From assembly GCF_018613855.1 (NCBI RefSeq), contig NZ_JAGGPK010000029.1, forward strand, positions 52,882 to 116,881: a stretch of 64,000 nucleotides of DNA. The letters run 5' to 3'. Made by a program: the position numbers and the translations under genes. Numbering within the stretch: the stretch's first letter is position 1; every line of letters begins with the position of its first letter. Origin of the DNA: Arthrobacter sp. ISL-30. Its GTDB lineage: Bacteria > Actinomycetota > Actinomycetes > Actinomycetales > Micrococcaceae. The notes below the pieces were generated by a model. The model was not told where the DNA came from. It saw only the letters and a program-made list of their open reading frames with translations, and did no database searches. Positions 18,265-27,434 of the stretch are shown piece by piece.

Positions 18265-18300
18265 TGTCTAGGCCAGCCTGGTGGCAGGCTGGCCTAGACA
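18265..18300 (-). terminator. Perfect 16-bp hairpin after the M16 peptidase gene
   Basis: Arms 18265-18280 and 18285-18300 are perfectly complementary around a 4-base loop. It begins 14 bases after the peptidase stop and lies before the DUF1579 start on the same strand. No T run follows. Likely transcription end of the pnp-M16 unit. Confidence 0.7.
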
Positions 18301-18313
18301 GCAGCGGCGGCGG

Positions 18314-19657
18314 CTAAAGCCCGAACGTCTCGGTTTCCTCGAAGGGGCCGACGACGGTCACGGTGCGTGGTGCCGCGGCCAGCTCACGGGCAAGTTCCTG
18401 CACCTCGTCCACGGTGACGGCCTTGATCTGGCGAAGGGTTTCGTCGATGTCCTGGAATTCCCCGGACACGAGTTCGGCCCTGCCCAGCCTGGACATGCGC
18501 GAGCCGGTGTCCTCCAGGGCCAGCACGATCCCGCCGCACAACTGGCCGACGGCCTTCCGGAGTTCCTCGTCCGTGATGCCGTGGGCGGCGAGCTTGTCCA
18601 GCTCCACGCCCAGCAGTTCCAGGACCTGGCGCACCTTAGTCGGGGTGCACCCGGCGTACATTCCGAAGTAGCCGGCATCCGCATACGAGGACGCGAACGA
18701 GTACGTGGAGTAGACAAGGCCTCGCTTTTCCCGGATCTCCTGGAACAGGCGGGAGGACATGCCCCCGCCCAGGACCGCGTTGAGGACGCTCATCACGTAG
18801 CGCCGCTCGTCAGTCGCCACAATCGTAGGACAGCCCATGATGATGTTGGCCTGCTCCACGGGTCGGGTCACTACATGCAGGCCCGCTGTGCCGGTGATGT
18901 CAGCGCGGACTGTCGAGCGCCGCCCCACGGGGGCGGCATCCTCGGTCAGCTCCCAGCCGGCGTTCCGAAGCGCGTCCAGGACAAGGTGGCAGACGACGTC
19001 GTGATCCAGTCCCCCGGCAGCGGTAATCACCAGCTCCTCCGGCCGGTAGTACCTCTGGTAGTGTTCCCAGACCGAGTCCCGCGGCACTGCCCTGATGGCT
19101 TCAGGGGTTCCGCCGATGGGCCGTCCGAGGGGGTGCTGCCCCAGTACGGCGGCCACGAAGTTCTCGTGGGCAACGTCAGTTGGATCATCGCTGTCCATGG
19201 CGATTTCCTCGAGGATGACGTCGCGTTCCTGCTCAAGTTCGGCGGGATCGAGGACGGCTCCGGTGATCATGTCAGCAATGACGTCGATCGCCATGGGCAG
19301 GTCCGTGTCCAGTACCCGCGCGAAGTAGCACGTGCTCTCCTTGGCGGTAGCCGCGTTGGATTCGCCGCCCACTTCGTCGAATGCGGAAGCGATCTCCAGC
19401 GCAGTACGCCGCCTGGTCCCCTTGAAGAGCAGATGCTCCAGGAAGTGCGTGGAACCATGCTGTCCGGGGGCCTCGTCCCGCGAGCCCACTGCAACCCAGA
19501 ATCCGACGGTCGCGGATCGCTGCCCTGGCATTTCCTCGGTCAGCACCCTAACGCCGCCAGGCAGGACGGATCGGCGGACGACGGAGCCGCCTTCCGCTCC
19601 ATGGATGAGTTGGCCACCGGGCAGGGTCTGCACCAACGGCAGGGGTACGACAGTCAT
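18314..19657 (-). CDS. M16-family zinc metallopeptidase
   Basis: Insulinase/mitochondrial-processing-peptidase-like protein, 447 residues, half the length of pitrilysin but usual for bacterial PepR-type members. The inverted zinc motif HFLEH (His71, Glu74, His75) is intact, with the distal glutamate in the AKESTCYFA region near residue 150. There is no signal peptide, so it is probably cytoplasmic. It follows pnp, as in many Gram-positive genomes, separated by the pnp terminator hairpin. Its substrate is unknown. Confidence 0.85.
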   Translation of the reverse strand: MTVVPLPLVQTLPGGQLIHGAEGGSVVRRSVLPGGVRVLTEEMPGQRSATVGFWVAVGSRDEAPGQHGSTHFLEHLLFKGTRRRTALEIASAFDEVGGESNAATAKESTCYFARVLDTDLPMAIDVIADMITGAVLDPAELEQERDVILEEIAMDSDDPTDVAHENFVAAVLGQHPLGRPIGGTPEAIRAVPRDSVWEHYQRYYRPEELVITAAGGLDHDVVCHLVLDALRNAGWELTEDAAPVGRRSTVRADITGTAGLHVVTRPVEQANIIMGCPTIVATDERRYVMSVLNAVLGGGMSSRLFQEIREKRGLVYSTYSFASSYADAGYFGMYAGCTPTKVRQVLELLGVELDKLAAHGITDEELRKAVGQLCGGIVLALEDTGSRMSRLGRAELVSGEFQDIDETLRQIKAVTVDEVQELARELAAAPRTVTVVGPFEETETFGL

Positions 19658-19734
19658 CTAGGCCTTCCGATTTTGGGAAAATTCAGCGCGAAATCTGCCT
19701 GCCATGCTATCAGCGGACAGCTTTGTTAAAGCCC

Positions 19735-19767
19735 GGCGGGGCCGGTGGAAAACCCACCGGCCCCGCC
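19735..19767 (-). terminator. GC-rich hairpin after pnp
   Basis: Arms 19735-19748 and 19754-19767 form a perfect 14-bp stem with a 5-base loop, starting 20 bases after the pnp stop. A TTTAACAAAG stretch follows it on the minus strand. Likely terminator or 3'-end stabiliser of the rpsO-pnp mRNA. Confidence 0.8.
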
Positions 19768-19786
19768 GTTATTGCAGTTGTTGAGG

Positions 19787-22039
19787 CTACTCTGCCGAGT
19801 CCTCGGACGCAGCTTCCTCGGATGCTGCCTCTTCGGGAGCGGCTTCCTCGGCTACTACCGGGGCCAGGGACAGCTTGCCACGGTCGTCGATCTTGGTGAT
19901 CTCGACCTGCAGCTTCTGGCCAACCGAGACGACGTCGTCGACGTTGTCCACGCGCTTGCCGTTGGCCAGCTTGCGCAGTTCGGAGATGTGCAGGAGGCCG
20001 TCCTTGCCCGGGGTGAGGGAAACGAAGGCGCCGAACGTGGTGGTCTTCACAACCGTGCCCAGGTAGCGCTCGCCGATTTCCGGAACCTGTGGGTTCGCGA
20101 TCGCGTTGATGGCCGAGCGTGCTGCGTCAGCAGAAGGGCCATCAGTAGCGCCAATGTAGACTGTGCCGTCGTCCTCGATGGAGATGTCGGCTCCCGTGTC
20201 TTCCTGGATCTGGTTGATCATCTTGCCCTTGGGGCCGATGACCTCGCCGATCTTGTCCACGGGGATCTTCACGGCAATGACGCGGGGAGCGAACTCGGAG
20301 AGCTCGTCCGGAGTGTCGATTGCCGCGTTGATGACGTCCAGGATGTGCAAGCGGGCTTCGCGGGCCTGCTTCAGGGCCGCGGCCAGCACGGAGGCCGGGA
20401 TGCCGTCGAGCTTGGTGTCCAGCTGGATGGCCGTGACGAACTCGGAGGTACCGGCAACCTTGAAGTCCATGTCACCGAAGGCATCTTCAGCGCCAAGGAT
20501 GTCGGTCAGGGCGGCGTAGCGGGTCTGGCCGTCGACTTCGTCGGAGACGAGGCCCATGGCGATGCCGGCTACGGCAGCCTTCAGCGGCACGCCTGCGTTG
20601 AGCAGGGACAGGGTGGAGGCGCAGACGGAACCCATCGACGTCGAACCGTTGGAGCTGAGGGCCTCGGACACCTGGCGGATGGCGTACGGGAACTCCTCGC
20701 GGGACGGCAGCACCGGCACCAGGGCGCGCTCGGCCAGGGCACCGTGGCCGATTTCGCGGCGCTTGGGGGAACCGACGCGGCCGGTCTCACCAGTGGAGTA
20801 CGGCGGGAAGTTGTAGTTGTGCATGTAGCGCTTGGTCTTCTCCGGCGAGAGGGAGTCGATCTGCTGCTCCATCTTGAGCATGTTCAACGTGGTGACACCC
20901 ATGATCTGGGTTTCACCACGCTCGAAGATGGCGGAACCGTGAACGCGGGGAAGGACCTCGACCTCGGCGGTGAGCTGACGGATGTCCGTCAGGCCTCGGC
21001 CGTCGATGCGGACCTGGTCCTTGAGGATGCGCTGGCGCACTACGTGCTTGGTGACCGAACGGAAAGCTGCGGACAGCTCCTTTTCGCGGCCCTCAAACTG
21101 GGCGGCGAGGGAGGAGATGACTTCATCCTTCAACGCGTCCGAAGCGTCATTGCGCTCCTGCTTGTCGGCGATCTGGAACACCGCGGTGAGCTTGTCGGCA
21201 GCGGCCGCTTCCACGGCTGCGTAGACGTCGTCTTCGTAGTCAAGGAAGATCGGGAATTCAACTGTCGGCTTTGCGGCGCGGGCGGCAAGGTCGGCCTGTG
21301 CTTCGCAAAGTGCCTTGATGAACGGCTTGGCGGCCTCGAGGCCCTCGGACACGATCTCCTCGGTGGGAGCGGTGGCACCCTGTTCCTTGATGAGGTTCCA
21401 GGAGTTGTCCGTGGCTTCGGCTTCCACCATCATGATGGCGACGTCGTCACCGGCGACCCTTCCGGCAACAACCATGTCGAACACGGCGTTCTCAAGCTGG
21501 GAGTGCTTGGGGAAGGCAACCCACTGCGAACCCTGCTCGTCGGCGATGAGGGCAACGCGGACGCCGCCGATCGGGCCGGAGAACGGCAGGCCGGACAGCT
21601 GGGTGGAGATGGAGGACGCATTGATGGCGACGACGTCGTACAGCTCGTCCGGGTTGATGGCGAGGACAGTCACGACGATCTGGACCTCGTTGCGCAGGCC
21701 CTTGACGAAGGCCGGACGCAGCGGACGGTCCATAAGGCGGCAGGCCAGGATGGCCTCGGTGGACGGGCGGCCTTCGCGGCGGAAGAACGAGCCCGGGATG
21801 CGGCCGGCTGCGTACATGCGCTCTTCGACGTCGACCGTCAGCGGGAAGAAGTCAAAGCCTTCGCGCGGCTGCTTGCCCGCGGTGGTTGCCGACAGCAGTG
21901 CCGTGTCGTCGTCGATGTAAACCATCGCGGCGCCGGCTGCCTGCTTGGCAAGGCGGCCGGTTTCGAAGCGGATGACCCGCTTGCCGAAGCGGCCGTTGTC
22001 AATGATGGCTTCTGAGAACTGGATTTCGGGACCCTCCAT
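19787..22039 (-). CDS. pnp: Polyribonucleotide nucleotidyltransferase (PNPase/GpsI)
   Basis: Phosphorolytic 3'-5' exoribonuclease of mRNA decay; actinobacterial forms can also make guanosine pentaphosphate. 750 residues: two RNase PH cores, a KH domain ([18 protein letters not shown], about 605) and an S1 domain ([19 protein letters not shown], about 665), with an acidic Ala/Glu-rich tail. The ATG at 22039 is chosen because GGAGGTG lies 6 bases upstream; an open extension to 22117 is probably leader. A small hairpin (22064-22078) in the leader could matter for autoregulation, as known for other pnp genes. Confidence 0.95.
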   Translation of the reverse strand: MEGPEIQFSEAIIDNGRFGKRVIRFETGRLAKQAAGAAMVYIDDDTALLSATTAGKQPREGFDFFPLTVDVEERMYAAGRIPGSFFRREGRPSTEAILACRLMDRPLRPAFVKGLRNEVQIVVTVLAINPDELYDVVAINASSISTQLSGLPFSGPIGGVRVALIADEQGSQWVAFPKHSQLENAVFDMVVAGRVAGDDVAIMMVEAEATDNSWNLIKEQGATAPTEEIVSEGLEAAKPFIKALCEAQADLAARAAKPTVEFPIFLDYEDDVYAAVEAAAADKLTAVFQIADKQERNDASDALKDEVISSLAAQFEGREKELSAAFRSVTKHVVRQRILKDQVRIDGRGLTDIRQLTAEVEVLPRVHGSAIFERGETQIMGVTTLNMLKMEQQIDSLSPEKTKRYMHNYNFPPYSTGETGRVGSPKRREIGHGALAERALVPVLPSREEFPYAIRQVSEALSSNGSTSMGSVCASTLSLLNAGVPLKAAVAGIAMGLVSDEVDGQTRYAALTDILGAEDAFGDMDFKVAGTSEFVTAIQLDTKLDGIPASVLAAALKQAREARLHILDVINAAIDTPDELSEFAPRVIAVKIPVDKIGEVIGPKGKMINQIQEDTGADISIEDDGTVYIGATDGPSADAARSAINAIANPQVPEIGERYLGTVVKTTTFGAFVSLTPGKDGLLHISELRKLANGKRVDNVDDVVSVGQKLQVEITKIDDRGKLSLAPVVAEEAAPEEAASEEAASEDSAE

Positions 22040-22063
22040 GAGAGTCACCTCCGTTTCCTGATT

Positions 22064-22078
22064 GCGGAAGTCCTCCGC
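22064..22078 (-). promoter_or_regulatory. pnp leader hairpin
   Basis: GCGGA-loop-TCCGC, 5-bp stem, 25 bases before the pnp ATG. pnp leaders in other bacteria carry processed hairpins used in autocontrol. Here only the hairpin is visible; the role is inferred. Confidence 0.3.
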
Positions 22079-22234
22079 ATCAACCCAGGCCTTCGTCTGT
22101 TCCGGCCTGTACGGCACCCGGTCATCGATCGAGACCCTCGGGCATGCCTTCGTCGCCGAAGCCTGCTCCCGGGGATCACTACCGAGGACCGCGAATGCGT
22201 GATGCGGTTGATCTTCCTGATTTAGTTTTTAGAA

Positions 22235-22271
22235 GTAGGCGGCCCGGTCCGCGAGGGAACGGGCCGCCCGA
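22235..22271 (-). terminator. rpsO terminator hairpin
   Basis: A GC-rich stem (GGGCGGCCCGT pairing with ACCGGGCCGCC) begins shortly after the rpsO stop. It is followed on the minus strand by a short TA-rich stretch. Likely partial terminator or processing site between rpsO and pnp. Confidence 0.65.
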
Positions 22272-22278
22272 AGTCAAA

Positions 22279-22548
22279 CTAGCGGCGCAGGCCGAGGCGC
22301 TCGATGAGCGAACGGTAGCGGGCGATGTCAGTCTTCTTGAGGTAGGTCAGCATGCGCTTGCGACGACCGACCATGGCCAGAAGGCCACGCTGGGTGTGGA
22401 AGTCGTGCTTGTGCTCCTTCATGTGCTCAGTCAGATCCTTGATCCGCTGAGTCAGGACCGCAATCTGAACCTCGGGGGAACCGGTGTCGCCCTCGGAGGT
22501 TGCGTATTCCTTGATGATGGACTGCTTGACAGCGGCTTCAAGTGCCAC
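22279..22548 (-). CDS. rpsO: 30S ribosomal protein S15
   Basis: Primary 16S rRNA-binding protein of the small subunit platform. 89 residues, the standard length, with the family stretches [34 protein letters not shown] and [12 protein letters not shown]. The GTG at 22548 is the start, with AGGAG upstream. An ATG two bases upstream is out of frame, and the longer open frame is spurious. It precedes pnp, a near-universal pairing. Confidence 0.95.
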   Translation of the reverse strand: MALEAAVKQSIIKEYATSEGDTGSPEVQIAVLTQRIKDLTEHMKEHKHDFHTQRGLLAMVGRRKRMLTYLKKTDIARYRSLIERLGLRR

Positions 22549-22730
22549 ATGAACTCCTAGAGTTGTGCCGTGCGTCCCGATCAGCACTTCGCTGCCGGGT
22601 ATGACTACGAACAGGGAGCTTTCTGCAAAGCCCCAACGTAGAGCAGGTCCAGCCACCACGGACTGCAGCCGGAACCACCGACCAGTTTACCGTCAGTGCT
22701 GTGATGTTGTCGAAACGGCGCTCTGCCGAA

Positions 22731-24023
22731 TTAACCCTCGACGGAAAGGCGCTGAAGCAGCTGCTCCCTGATGGCGGCTACGCCATGCAGCACTTCGCTG
22801 AAGCTCGTGCTCAGCGGTGACAGGCCGATCCTGATGCCGTGTGGGGCGCGGAAATCTGGAATCACATCCAGATCCCACAAAGCTGCCGTTACGTCCCGGA
22901 AGGACGGGTGGTTGAGCGTGACATGGCTCCCTCGCAGCTCCGGGTTCCGTGGCGTCGCGGGTTCGACGCCGAGAGGCGCCAGCAGTGCGTCGTGCAGTTC
23001 GAAGGCAAACTCGGTGAGCTTGGTGGCTTTGGCGCGGATGGGGCCCATGCCGGCTTCTTCGATGAGGTCCAGCGTGCCCTTCATGGCGATCATTCCGAAG
23101 ATTGCCGGAGTGCCGCTCAGGAATCGCCGGATTCCCTCGGCGGGTTCGTAGCCCGGGCACATTTCGAAAGCATCCCGCCGTCCCATCCAGCCCCAGATCG
23201 GCTGGTGAAGATCGGGCAGGTGGCGGCGGTTGACGTAGGCGAACGCCGGGGAGCCGGGTCCGCCGTTCAGGTATTTGTAGGTGCATCCTGCGGCGAAGTC
23301 TACGTCGCATTCGTCAACCGCCAGCTCCACCGATCCCGCGGAATGGCACAGGTCCCACACCATGAGGGCGCCGGCCTCGTGGGCGGCGGCGGTAATGCCC
23401 CGCATATCCGCCAGGTAGCCCGAGCGGTAGGCCACATGACTAAGGAGTACGACGGCGGTGGCGGGGCCCGCGGCCTCCCTCACCTGCCCTTCTGTCACCC
23501 CGGAGGCAGGATCGGCGTCGATCCAGCGGAGCGTGAGCCTGAGCTCCTCGGCGATGCCCTCGACTAGATAGCGGTCGGTCGGGAAGTTGTCGGTATCAAG
23601 CAGGATTTCGGTCCGTCGGGGATCCTTCACGGCGGCCAGCGCGGCCCTCACGATCTTGTAGAGAACCACGGTTGTCGAATCGGCAATAACGGTCTGGCCG
23701 GCCGCGGCGCCCAGCACCGCCCTACCCAGCTGGCCTCCGATAGCCTCCGGCAGTTCAAGCCATTCTTCGTCCCAGCCACGAATCAGGCGTCCGCCCCAGG
23801 CCTCATGGATGAAGCGGTTGATCTCCTCTGCTGTGCGCTTGAGTGGCCGCCCGAGGGAGTTGCCGTCGAGATAGCCCAACGGGGTGTCTGTTCCCACGAA
23901 CAGTTCCCGGTACCCTGCCAGGGGATCATTGGCATCCAGTTCGCGGGCGCGGGCGGCAAAGTCCGGAAGGTCCGGGAGGCCGGCAAGGTTCGGAAACTTG
24001 GAACCGGGAGCGGAGGTGGTCAT
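22731..24023 (-). CDS. kynU: Kynureninase
   Basis: PLP enzyme cleaving kynurenine to anthranilate and alanine. 430 residues. DGNSLGR near residue 58 and the PLP lysine in GCTYKYLNGGPGSPAF (about 246) are family hallmarks. Its ATG overlaps the kynA stop as ATGA, so the two are translationally coupled. Together they cover two of the three steps from tryptophan to anthranilate; no kynurenine formamidase (kynB) lies in the window. Confidence 0.95.
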   Translation of the reverse strand: MTTSAPGSKFPNLAGLPDLPDFAARARELDANDPLAGYRELFVGTDTPLGYLDGNSLGRPLKRTAEEINRFIHEAWGGRLIRGWDEEWLELPEAIGGQLGRAVLGAAAGQTVIADSTTVVLYKIVRAALAAVKDPRRTEILLDTDNFPTDRYLVEGIAEELRLTLRWIDADPASGVTEGQVREAAGPATAVVLLSHVAYRSGYLADMRGITAAAHEAGALMVWDLCHSAGSVELAVDECDVDFAAGCTYKYLNGGPGSPAFAYVNRRHLPDLHQPIWGWMGRRDAFEMCPGYEPAEGIRRFLSGTPAIFGMIAMKGTLDLIEEAGMGPIRAKATKLTEFAFELHDALLAPLGVEPATPRNPELRGSHVTLNHPSFRDVTAALWDLDVIPDFRAPHGIRIGLSPLSTSFSEVLHGVAAIREQLLQRLSVEG

Positions 24024-24874
24024 TTGCCGATCTCCGTCCGCACGGCAAACAATTCGGGGAAGAACGTCAGCTCCAGTGCCTTTTGCAGGAACGCGGCGCC
24101 CGTGGAGCCGCCTGTACCGGTTTTCATCCCGATGGTGCGCTGTACGGTCCTCAAATGCCGGAACCGCCAGAGCTGGAAGTTGTCTTCCAGGTCCACGAGT
24201 TCCTCGCAGGCCTCGTAGGCTCCCCAGTTGTCGGCGGCGTTTTCATAGATGTCCTTGAACAGCGGCACGAGTTCCGGAGTGAACTCATGGGCGAGCGTAA
24301 CGTCCCGCTCCAGCACCGCCGCGGGTACCGCATGTCCATGGCGGCTGAGGTAGGCAAGGAATTCGTCATAGATGCTCGGGGCATGGAGGACCTCGTCGAG
24401 CAGGGCGTAGGCCTCAGGATCGGAGTGGAATACCTGCAGCATGCCGCTGTTCTTGTTTCCCAGGACGAACTCAACGGCGCGGTATTGGCTTGATTGGAAG
24501 CCTGAGGAATTTCCCAGGAATCCGCGGAACTGGGCGTATTCGGTGGGAGTCAGGGTAGCCAGCACAGACCATTGTTCCGTGAGGGTCTTCTGGATGTGCT
24601 TGACCCGGGCGATCCCCTTCAGGGCGGCCCCCAGGTCATCCTCCCGCAGCCAGATGGCAGCGCTGCGCAACTCGTGCAACACGAGCTTGAGCCAGAGTTC
24701 CGTGGTCTGGTGCTGGATGATGAAGAGCAGCTCATCGTGATGCTCGGGCACGCTGACGGGCTTCTGGGCACTCAGCAAAATAGGCAACTGCAGATAGGAT
24801 GCGTAGCTCATCCTTGAGCTGAAATCCTTGACGATTCCTTCGTCCAGCTTCCGGGTGTTTCTCTCGATCGACAC
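24020..24874 (-). CDS. kynA: Tryptophan 2,3-dioxygenase
   Basis: Heme dioxygenase converting tryptophan to N-formylkynurenine. 284 residues from a GTG at 24874 with a GAGGAAGG site upstream. YLQLPILLSAQKP and HDELLFIIQHQTTELWLKL form the substrate pocket region. The axial heme histidine is in WRFRHLRTVQR (about 241), followed by the flexible GTGGSTG loop. It sits 33 bases after ribF, inside the otherwise conserved ribF-rpsO-pnp run. Confidence 0.95.
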   Translation of the reverse strand: MSIERNTRKLDEGIVKDFSSRMSYASYLQLPILLSAQKPVSVPEHHDELLFIIQHQTTELWLKLVLHELRSAAIWLREDDLGAALKGIARVKHIQKTLTEQWSVLATLTPTEYAQFRGFLGNSSGFQSSQYRAVEFVLGNKNSGMLQVFHSDPEAYALLDEVLHAPSIYDEFLAYLSRHGHAVPAAVLERDVTLAHEFTPELVPLFKDIYENAADNWGAYEACEELVDLEDNFQLWRFRHLRTVQRTIGMKTGTGGSTGAAFLQKALELTFFPELFAVRTEIGK

Positions 24875-24907
24875 GGTGTTGCCTTCCTCGCCTTGAAATC
24901 CCCGAAT

Positions 24908-25891
24908 CTAGCGGCGGAGCAGGATCTCGTGCGCTTTGATGACGTCGAGGCGCATCTGTTCCACCAGCGCCTCCGGCCCACGGTAGGCGACCATGCCCCG
25001 CAACCTGGCCGTGAATTCCACTATTACTGTCTGGCCATACAGATTGAAGGCGTCAACGTCCTCTTCCGGGCGGTCGATGACGTGTGCTTCCACCTGGCGG
25101 CTCACGCCGTCAAAAGTGGGATTCGAGCCGACCGAAATTGCTGCTGGCCAGCGTGTTCCGGACTCGTCGATGAGCCAGCCGGCGTAGATGCCGTCAGCGG
25201 GTATGTACCCGGTGGCCTCGTGCGCGAGGTTCGCGGTGGGGAAGCCAAGTGCCCGTCCCCGCGCCGCACCATGCACCACTTCCCCCCGCATGCGGTGGGG
25301 ACGTCCAAGCACTGCCGCAGCAGTCGCAACATCGCCCTCAGCGAGGGCCTCGCGAACCCAGGTGGATGAGCAGCGCCGGTCTCCGCCGTCGTCCGTATGC
25401 AGCGGAAAGCCTTCCGCACCGAATTCGCTGATGACCTGCACTTCGAAGCCGAGCTGTTCGCCGAGTTCCTGCATGGTGACCACATCGCCGGAATTTCCCT
25501 TGCCGAAGCGCAGGTCATGGCCGACAACTACGTGGGCAGCGTGGAGGCAGTCAACCAGGATGGCCTGGGTAAATTCCTCCGGAGTCATCCCCGCGAGCTG
25601 ATGGGTGTACTTCAGGACGAGCACGGCATCAAGGCCGGTTTCCGCCAGGGCGTCCAGCTTGTCCTGCAGTCCCATGATCAGTTCGGGAGCAAATTCGGGG
25701 CGGTGCAGCTGGGCGGGGTGGGGATCGAAGGTTACTGCGACGGACTGCGCCTTGTTGCGCCTGGAAATCCGGATCACTTGTGACAGTACCTGCTGGTGTC
25801 CCCGGTGGACGCCGTCGAAATTACCGATGGTAACTACTGACGGACCGAAGTCCACGGGGACTTCAGTGGGATCGTTCCAAACGTGGACCAT
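24908..25891 (-). CDS. ribF: Bifunctional riboflavin kinase/FAD synthetase
   Basis: Makes FMN and FAD from riboflavin. 327 residues. The N-terminal nucleotidyltransferase domain has IGNFDGVHRGHQQVL near residue 27. The C-terminal kinase domain has GRALGFPTANL (about 222) and the PADGIYAGW strand. The ATG at 25891 (AGAGGCGAGG upstream) is preferred over an in-frame TTG one codon earlier. It lies between truB and rpsO as in many actinobacteria, but kynA-kynU follow it here. Confidence 0.95.
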   Translation of the reverse strand: MVHVWNDPTEVPVDFGPSVVTIGNFDGVHRGHQQVLSQVIRISRRNKAQSVAVTFDPHPAQLHRPEFAPELIMGLQDKLDALAETGLDAVLVLKYTHQLAGMTPEEFTQAILVDCLHAAHVVVGHDLRFGKGNSGDVVTMQELGEQLGFEVQVISEFGAEGFPLHTDDGGDRRCSSTWVREALAEGDVATAAAVLGRPHRMRGEVVHGAARGRALGFPTANLAHEATGYIPADGIYAGWLIDESGTRWPAAISVGSNPTFDGVSRQVEAHVIDRPEEDVDAFNLYGQTVIVEFTARLRGMVAYRGPEALVEQMRLDVIKAHEILLRR

Positions 25892-25992
25892 CAACCTCGC
25901 CTCTTGCCGCGTACGCTCTGTCAGCTCCAGGACCTTGTCCGGGCCTGGAACTCTCTAAGGTTACCCGCAAAAACCCCGGCAGCCCGACGGCG

Positions 25993-26634
25993 TCAGCCCA
26001 CCCAGGGCTCTCTGGGTGACCGAGGCTCGTCACGTTGCAGGGACAGGCACCAGACGTTCCGCAACTCACCTCGATGTTCTGCCGCACCGCGCAGTTCGCC
26101 GTCGAAGGCGAAGCCGCATTTCCAGGCCAGTTTCCGGCTGCCCCAATTTCCTGTGATGGCGCGCCAAGCGACGTACTCAAGGTTGAGATGGTCAAAGGCG
26201 TAGTCCAGGATCAGGCGAACGGCGCGTTCGGCTGCTCCAGTGCCACGCGCCTCCGCGCCGAACGCCAGCCCGATCTCGGCCCTTCCGAAGGCAAAGGCAT
26301 GCAGGTTGATGCTCCCGAGGTACTTGGATGGGGAGCCGCTTTCGGCAGCGGTCTCTGTCGTGGCCACGACCGCCCAGACCTGTTTGGTGCCGTCGCGCCA
26401 CCAGCCCGGAACCACCTGGTGGATATGCCTGCGGGCCATGTCCAGCGTGTAGTCGTCCGGGACGTTGGTCCAGCGCCTGACCTCCTCGTCCCGGCACACC
26501 GCTACCAGTCCCGCCGCGTCCGACTCCTGGAAGGCACGAACCGTGACAAGGCCGTCGCTAAGCAACGGGACTACGGACCGCTGGTGCGCGGAGCCCGCCC
26601 TGGCGTGGTCGTCGTCCGGCACGCGAATGGTCAT
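25993..26634 (-). CDS. GNAT-family N-acetyltransferase
   Basis: 213 residues with the RimJ/RimL-like GNAT fold. VRAFQESDAAGLVAVCRDEEVRRW begins the domain. The acetyl-CoA loop region is GRAEIGLAFGAEARGTGAAERAVRLI, and a C-terminal NWGSRKLAWKCGF stretch resembles the conserved N-x2-S-x3-L-xK-x-GF motif. The substrate is unknown, possibly a ribosomal or other protein N-terminus. Its ATG lies before the following gene stop in an ATGA overlap with the upstream membrane-protein gene. Confidence 0.8.
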   Translation of the reverse strand: MTIRVPDDDHARAGSAHQRSVVPLLSDGLVTVRAFQESDAAGLVAVCRDEEVRRWTNVPDDYTLDMARRHIHQVVPGWWRDGTKQVWAVVATTETAAESGSPSKYLGSINLHAFAFGRAEIGLAFGAEARGTGAAERAVRLILDYAFDHLNLEYVAWRAITGNWGSRKLAWKCGFAFDGELRGAAEHRGELRNVWCLSLQRDEPRSPREPWVG

Positions 26635-27077
26635 TCGTCGGTTTTAGCCGGACGCCGTCGATAAAGCCAGACGAGGCCCAGGACGGGCAGCACCAGCGGC
26701 ACAAAACCGTAGCCCCGGCCAAACATCGACCAGACGGTGTCGTGCGGGAAGGCCACGGGGTCGAAAATGCTTATCGCTCCCACCACGATGACGCCGAACA
26801 GCTCCACCAGCACGGCAGCCAATGAGATCTTGAACCATGTAGCTCCGGGCTTGGCCAGTGAGACCGTTGCTACGACATAAACGAGGGCGGCGAAGGCGGA
26901 GAGGATGTGTGCCAACGGCGCTTCGGAGAACTTGGTGAGGATCTGGTACCCGGCCCGCGCGGTGGCCGAGATGGCGAACACTGCGTAGACCGCAATCAGG
27001 AGCCGGCCGGGGCCTGTGTTGCGGGTGTTACGAGTCGGCTGCGTGGTCTTGGCACTCACCTTGTGTGATTCCTTCAT
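26631..27077 (-). CDS. Four-helix membrane protein of unknown function
   Basis: 148 residues. A basic N-terminus is followed by four hydrophobic helices separated by short loops, ending in a basic tail (LYRRRPAKTDE). No catalytic motif is visible. It is packed between another small membrane protein and the acetyltransferase (1-base gap, 4-base overlap), so the three form one unit downstream of truB. Function not recognised. Confidence 0.7.
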   Translation of the reverse strand: MKESHKVSAKTTQPTRNTRNTGPGRLLIAVYAVFAISATARAGYQILTKFSEAPLAHILSAFAALVYVVATVSLAKPGATWFKISLAAVLVELFGVIVVGAISIFDPVAFPHDTVWSMFGRGYGFVPLVLPVLGLVWLYRRRPAKTDE

Positions 27078-27078
27078 T

Positions 27079-27432
27079 TCAGTACCAGATCTGGTTCATG
27101 CGGGCGGCCATGACCAGGGCTGTGACCCCCACGGCGCCCAGGACAAAGTTGCTCCAGCGGGTGCGTTCCAGGACTGACCAGTACACCGCCGCTGGGGGCA
27201 GGAGGAGCGCCGTTGCCAGATAGCCCCAGAACTCCCAAGCTGCACCGGCAATGTGTTCACCCACGGCAACGCGCACGATCGACCCGATGAAGTACACCAA
27301 CAGGACAAGTTCGACGGCGGCCACGGACAGGATGGTGACATCGTTGGGAGCCTTCTTCAGGATCCCTGCGACCACGCAAATAATCGTCGAGAGCAGGCCC
27401 ACCGCAAGGATCGCGTAGAAATAGCCGTCCAC
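27079..27432 (-). CDS. Small four-helix membrane protein of unknown function
   Basis: 117 residues from a GTG at 27432, nearly all in four hydrophobic helices. The start lies 2 bases past the truB stop, so it is probably coupled to truB. It and the next gene look like a pair of small membrane proteins of similar topology, but no family was recognised. Confidence 0.7.
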   Translation of the reverse strand: MDGYFYAILAVGLLSTIICVVAGILKKAPNDVTILSVAAVELVLLVYFIGSIVRVAVGEHIAGAAWEFWGYLATALLLPPAAVYWSVLERTRWSNFVLGAVGVTALVMAARMNQIWY

Positions 27433-27434
27433 GC

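Noticed and set aside
19745..22015. A 756-codon open frame on the plus strand opposite pnp
   Set aside because: It is the antisense shadow of a conserved gene in GC-rich DNA; composition is low-complexity Gly/Val/Asp/Leu without domains.
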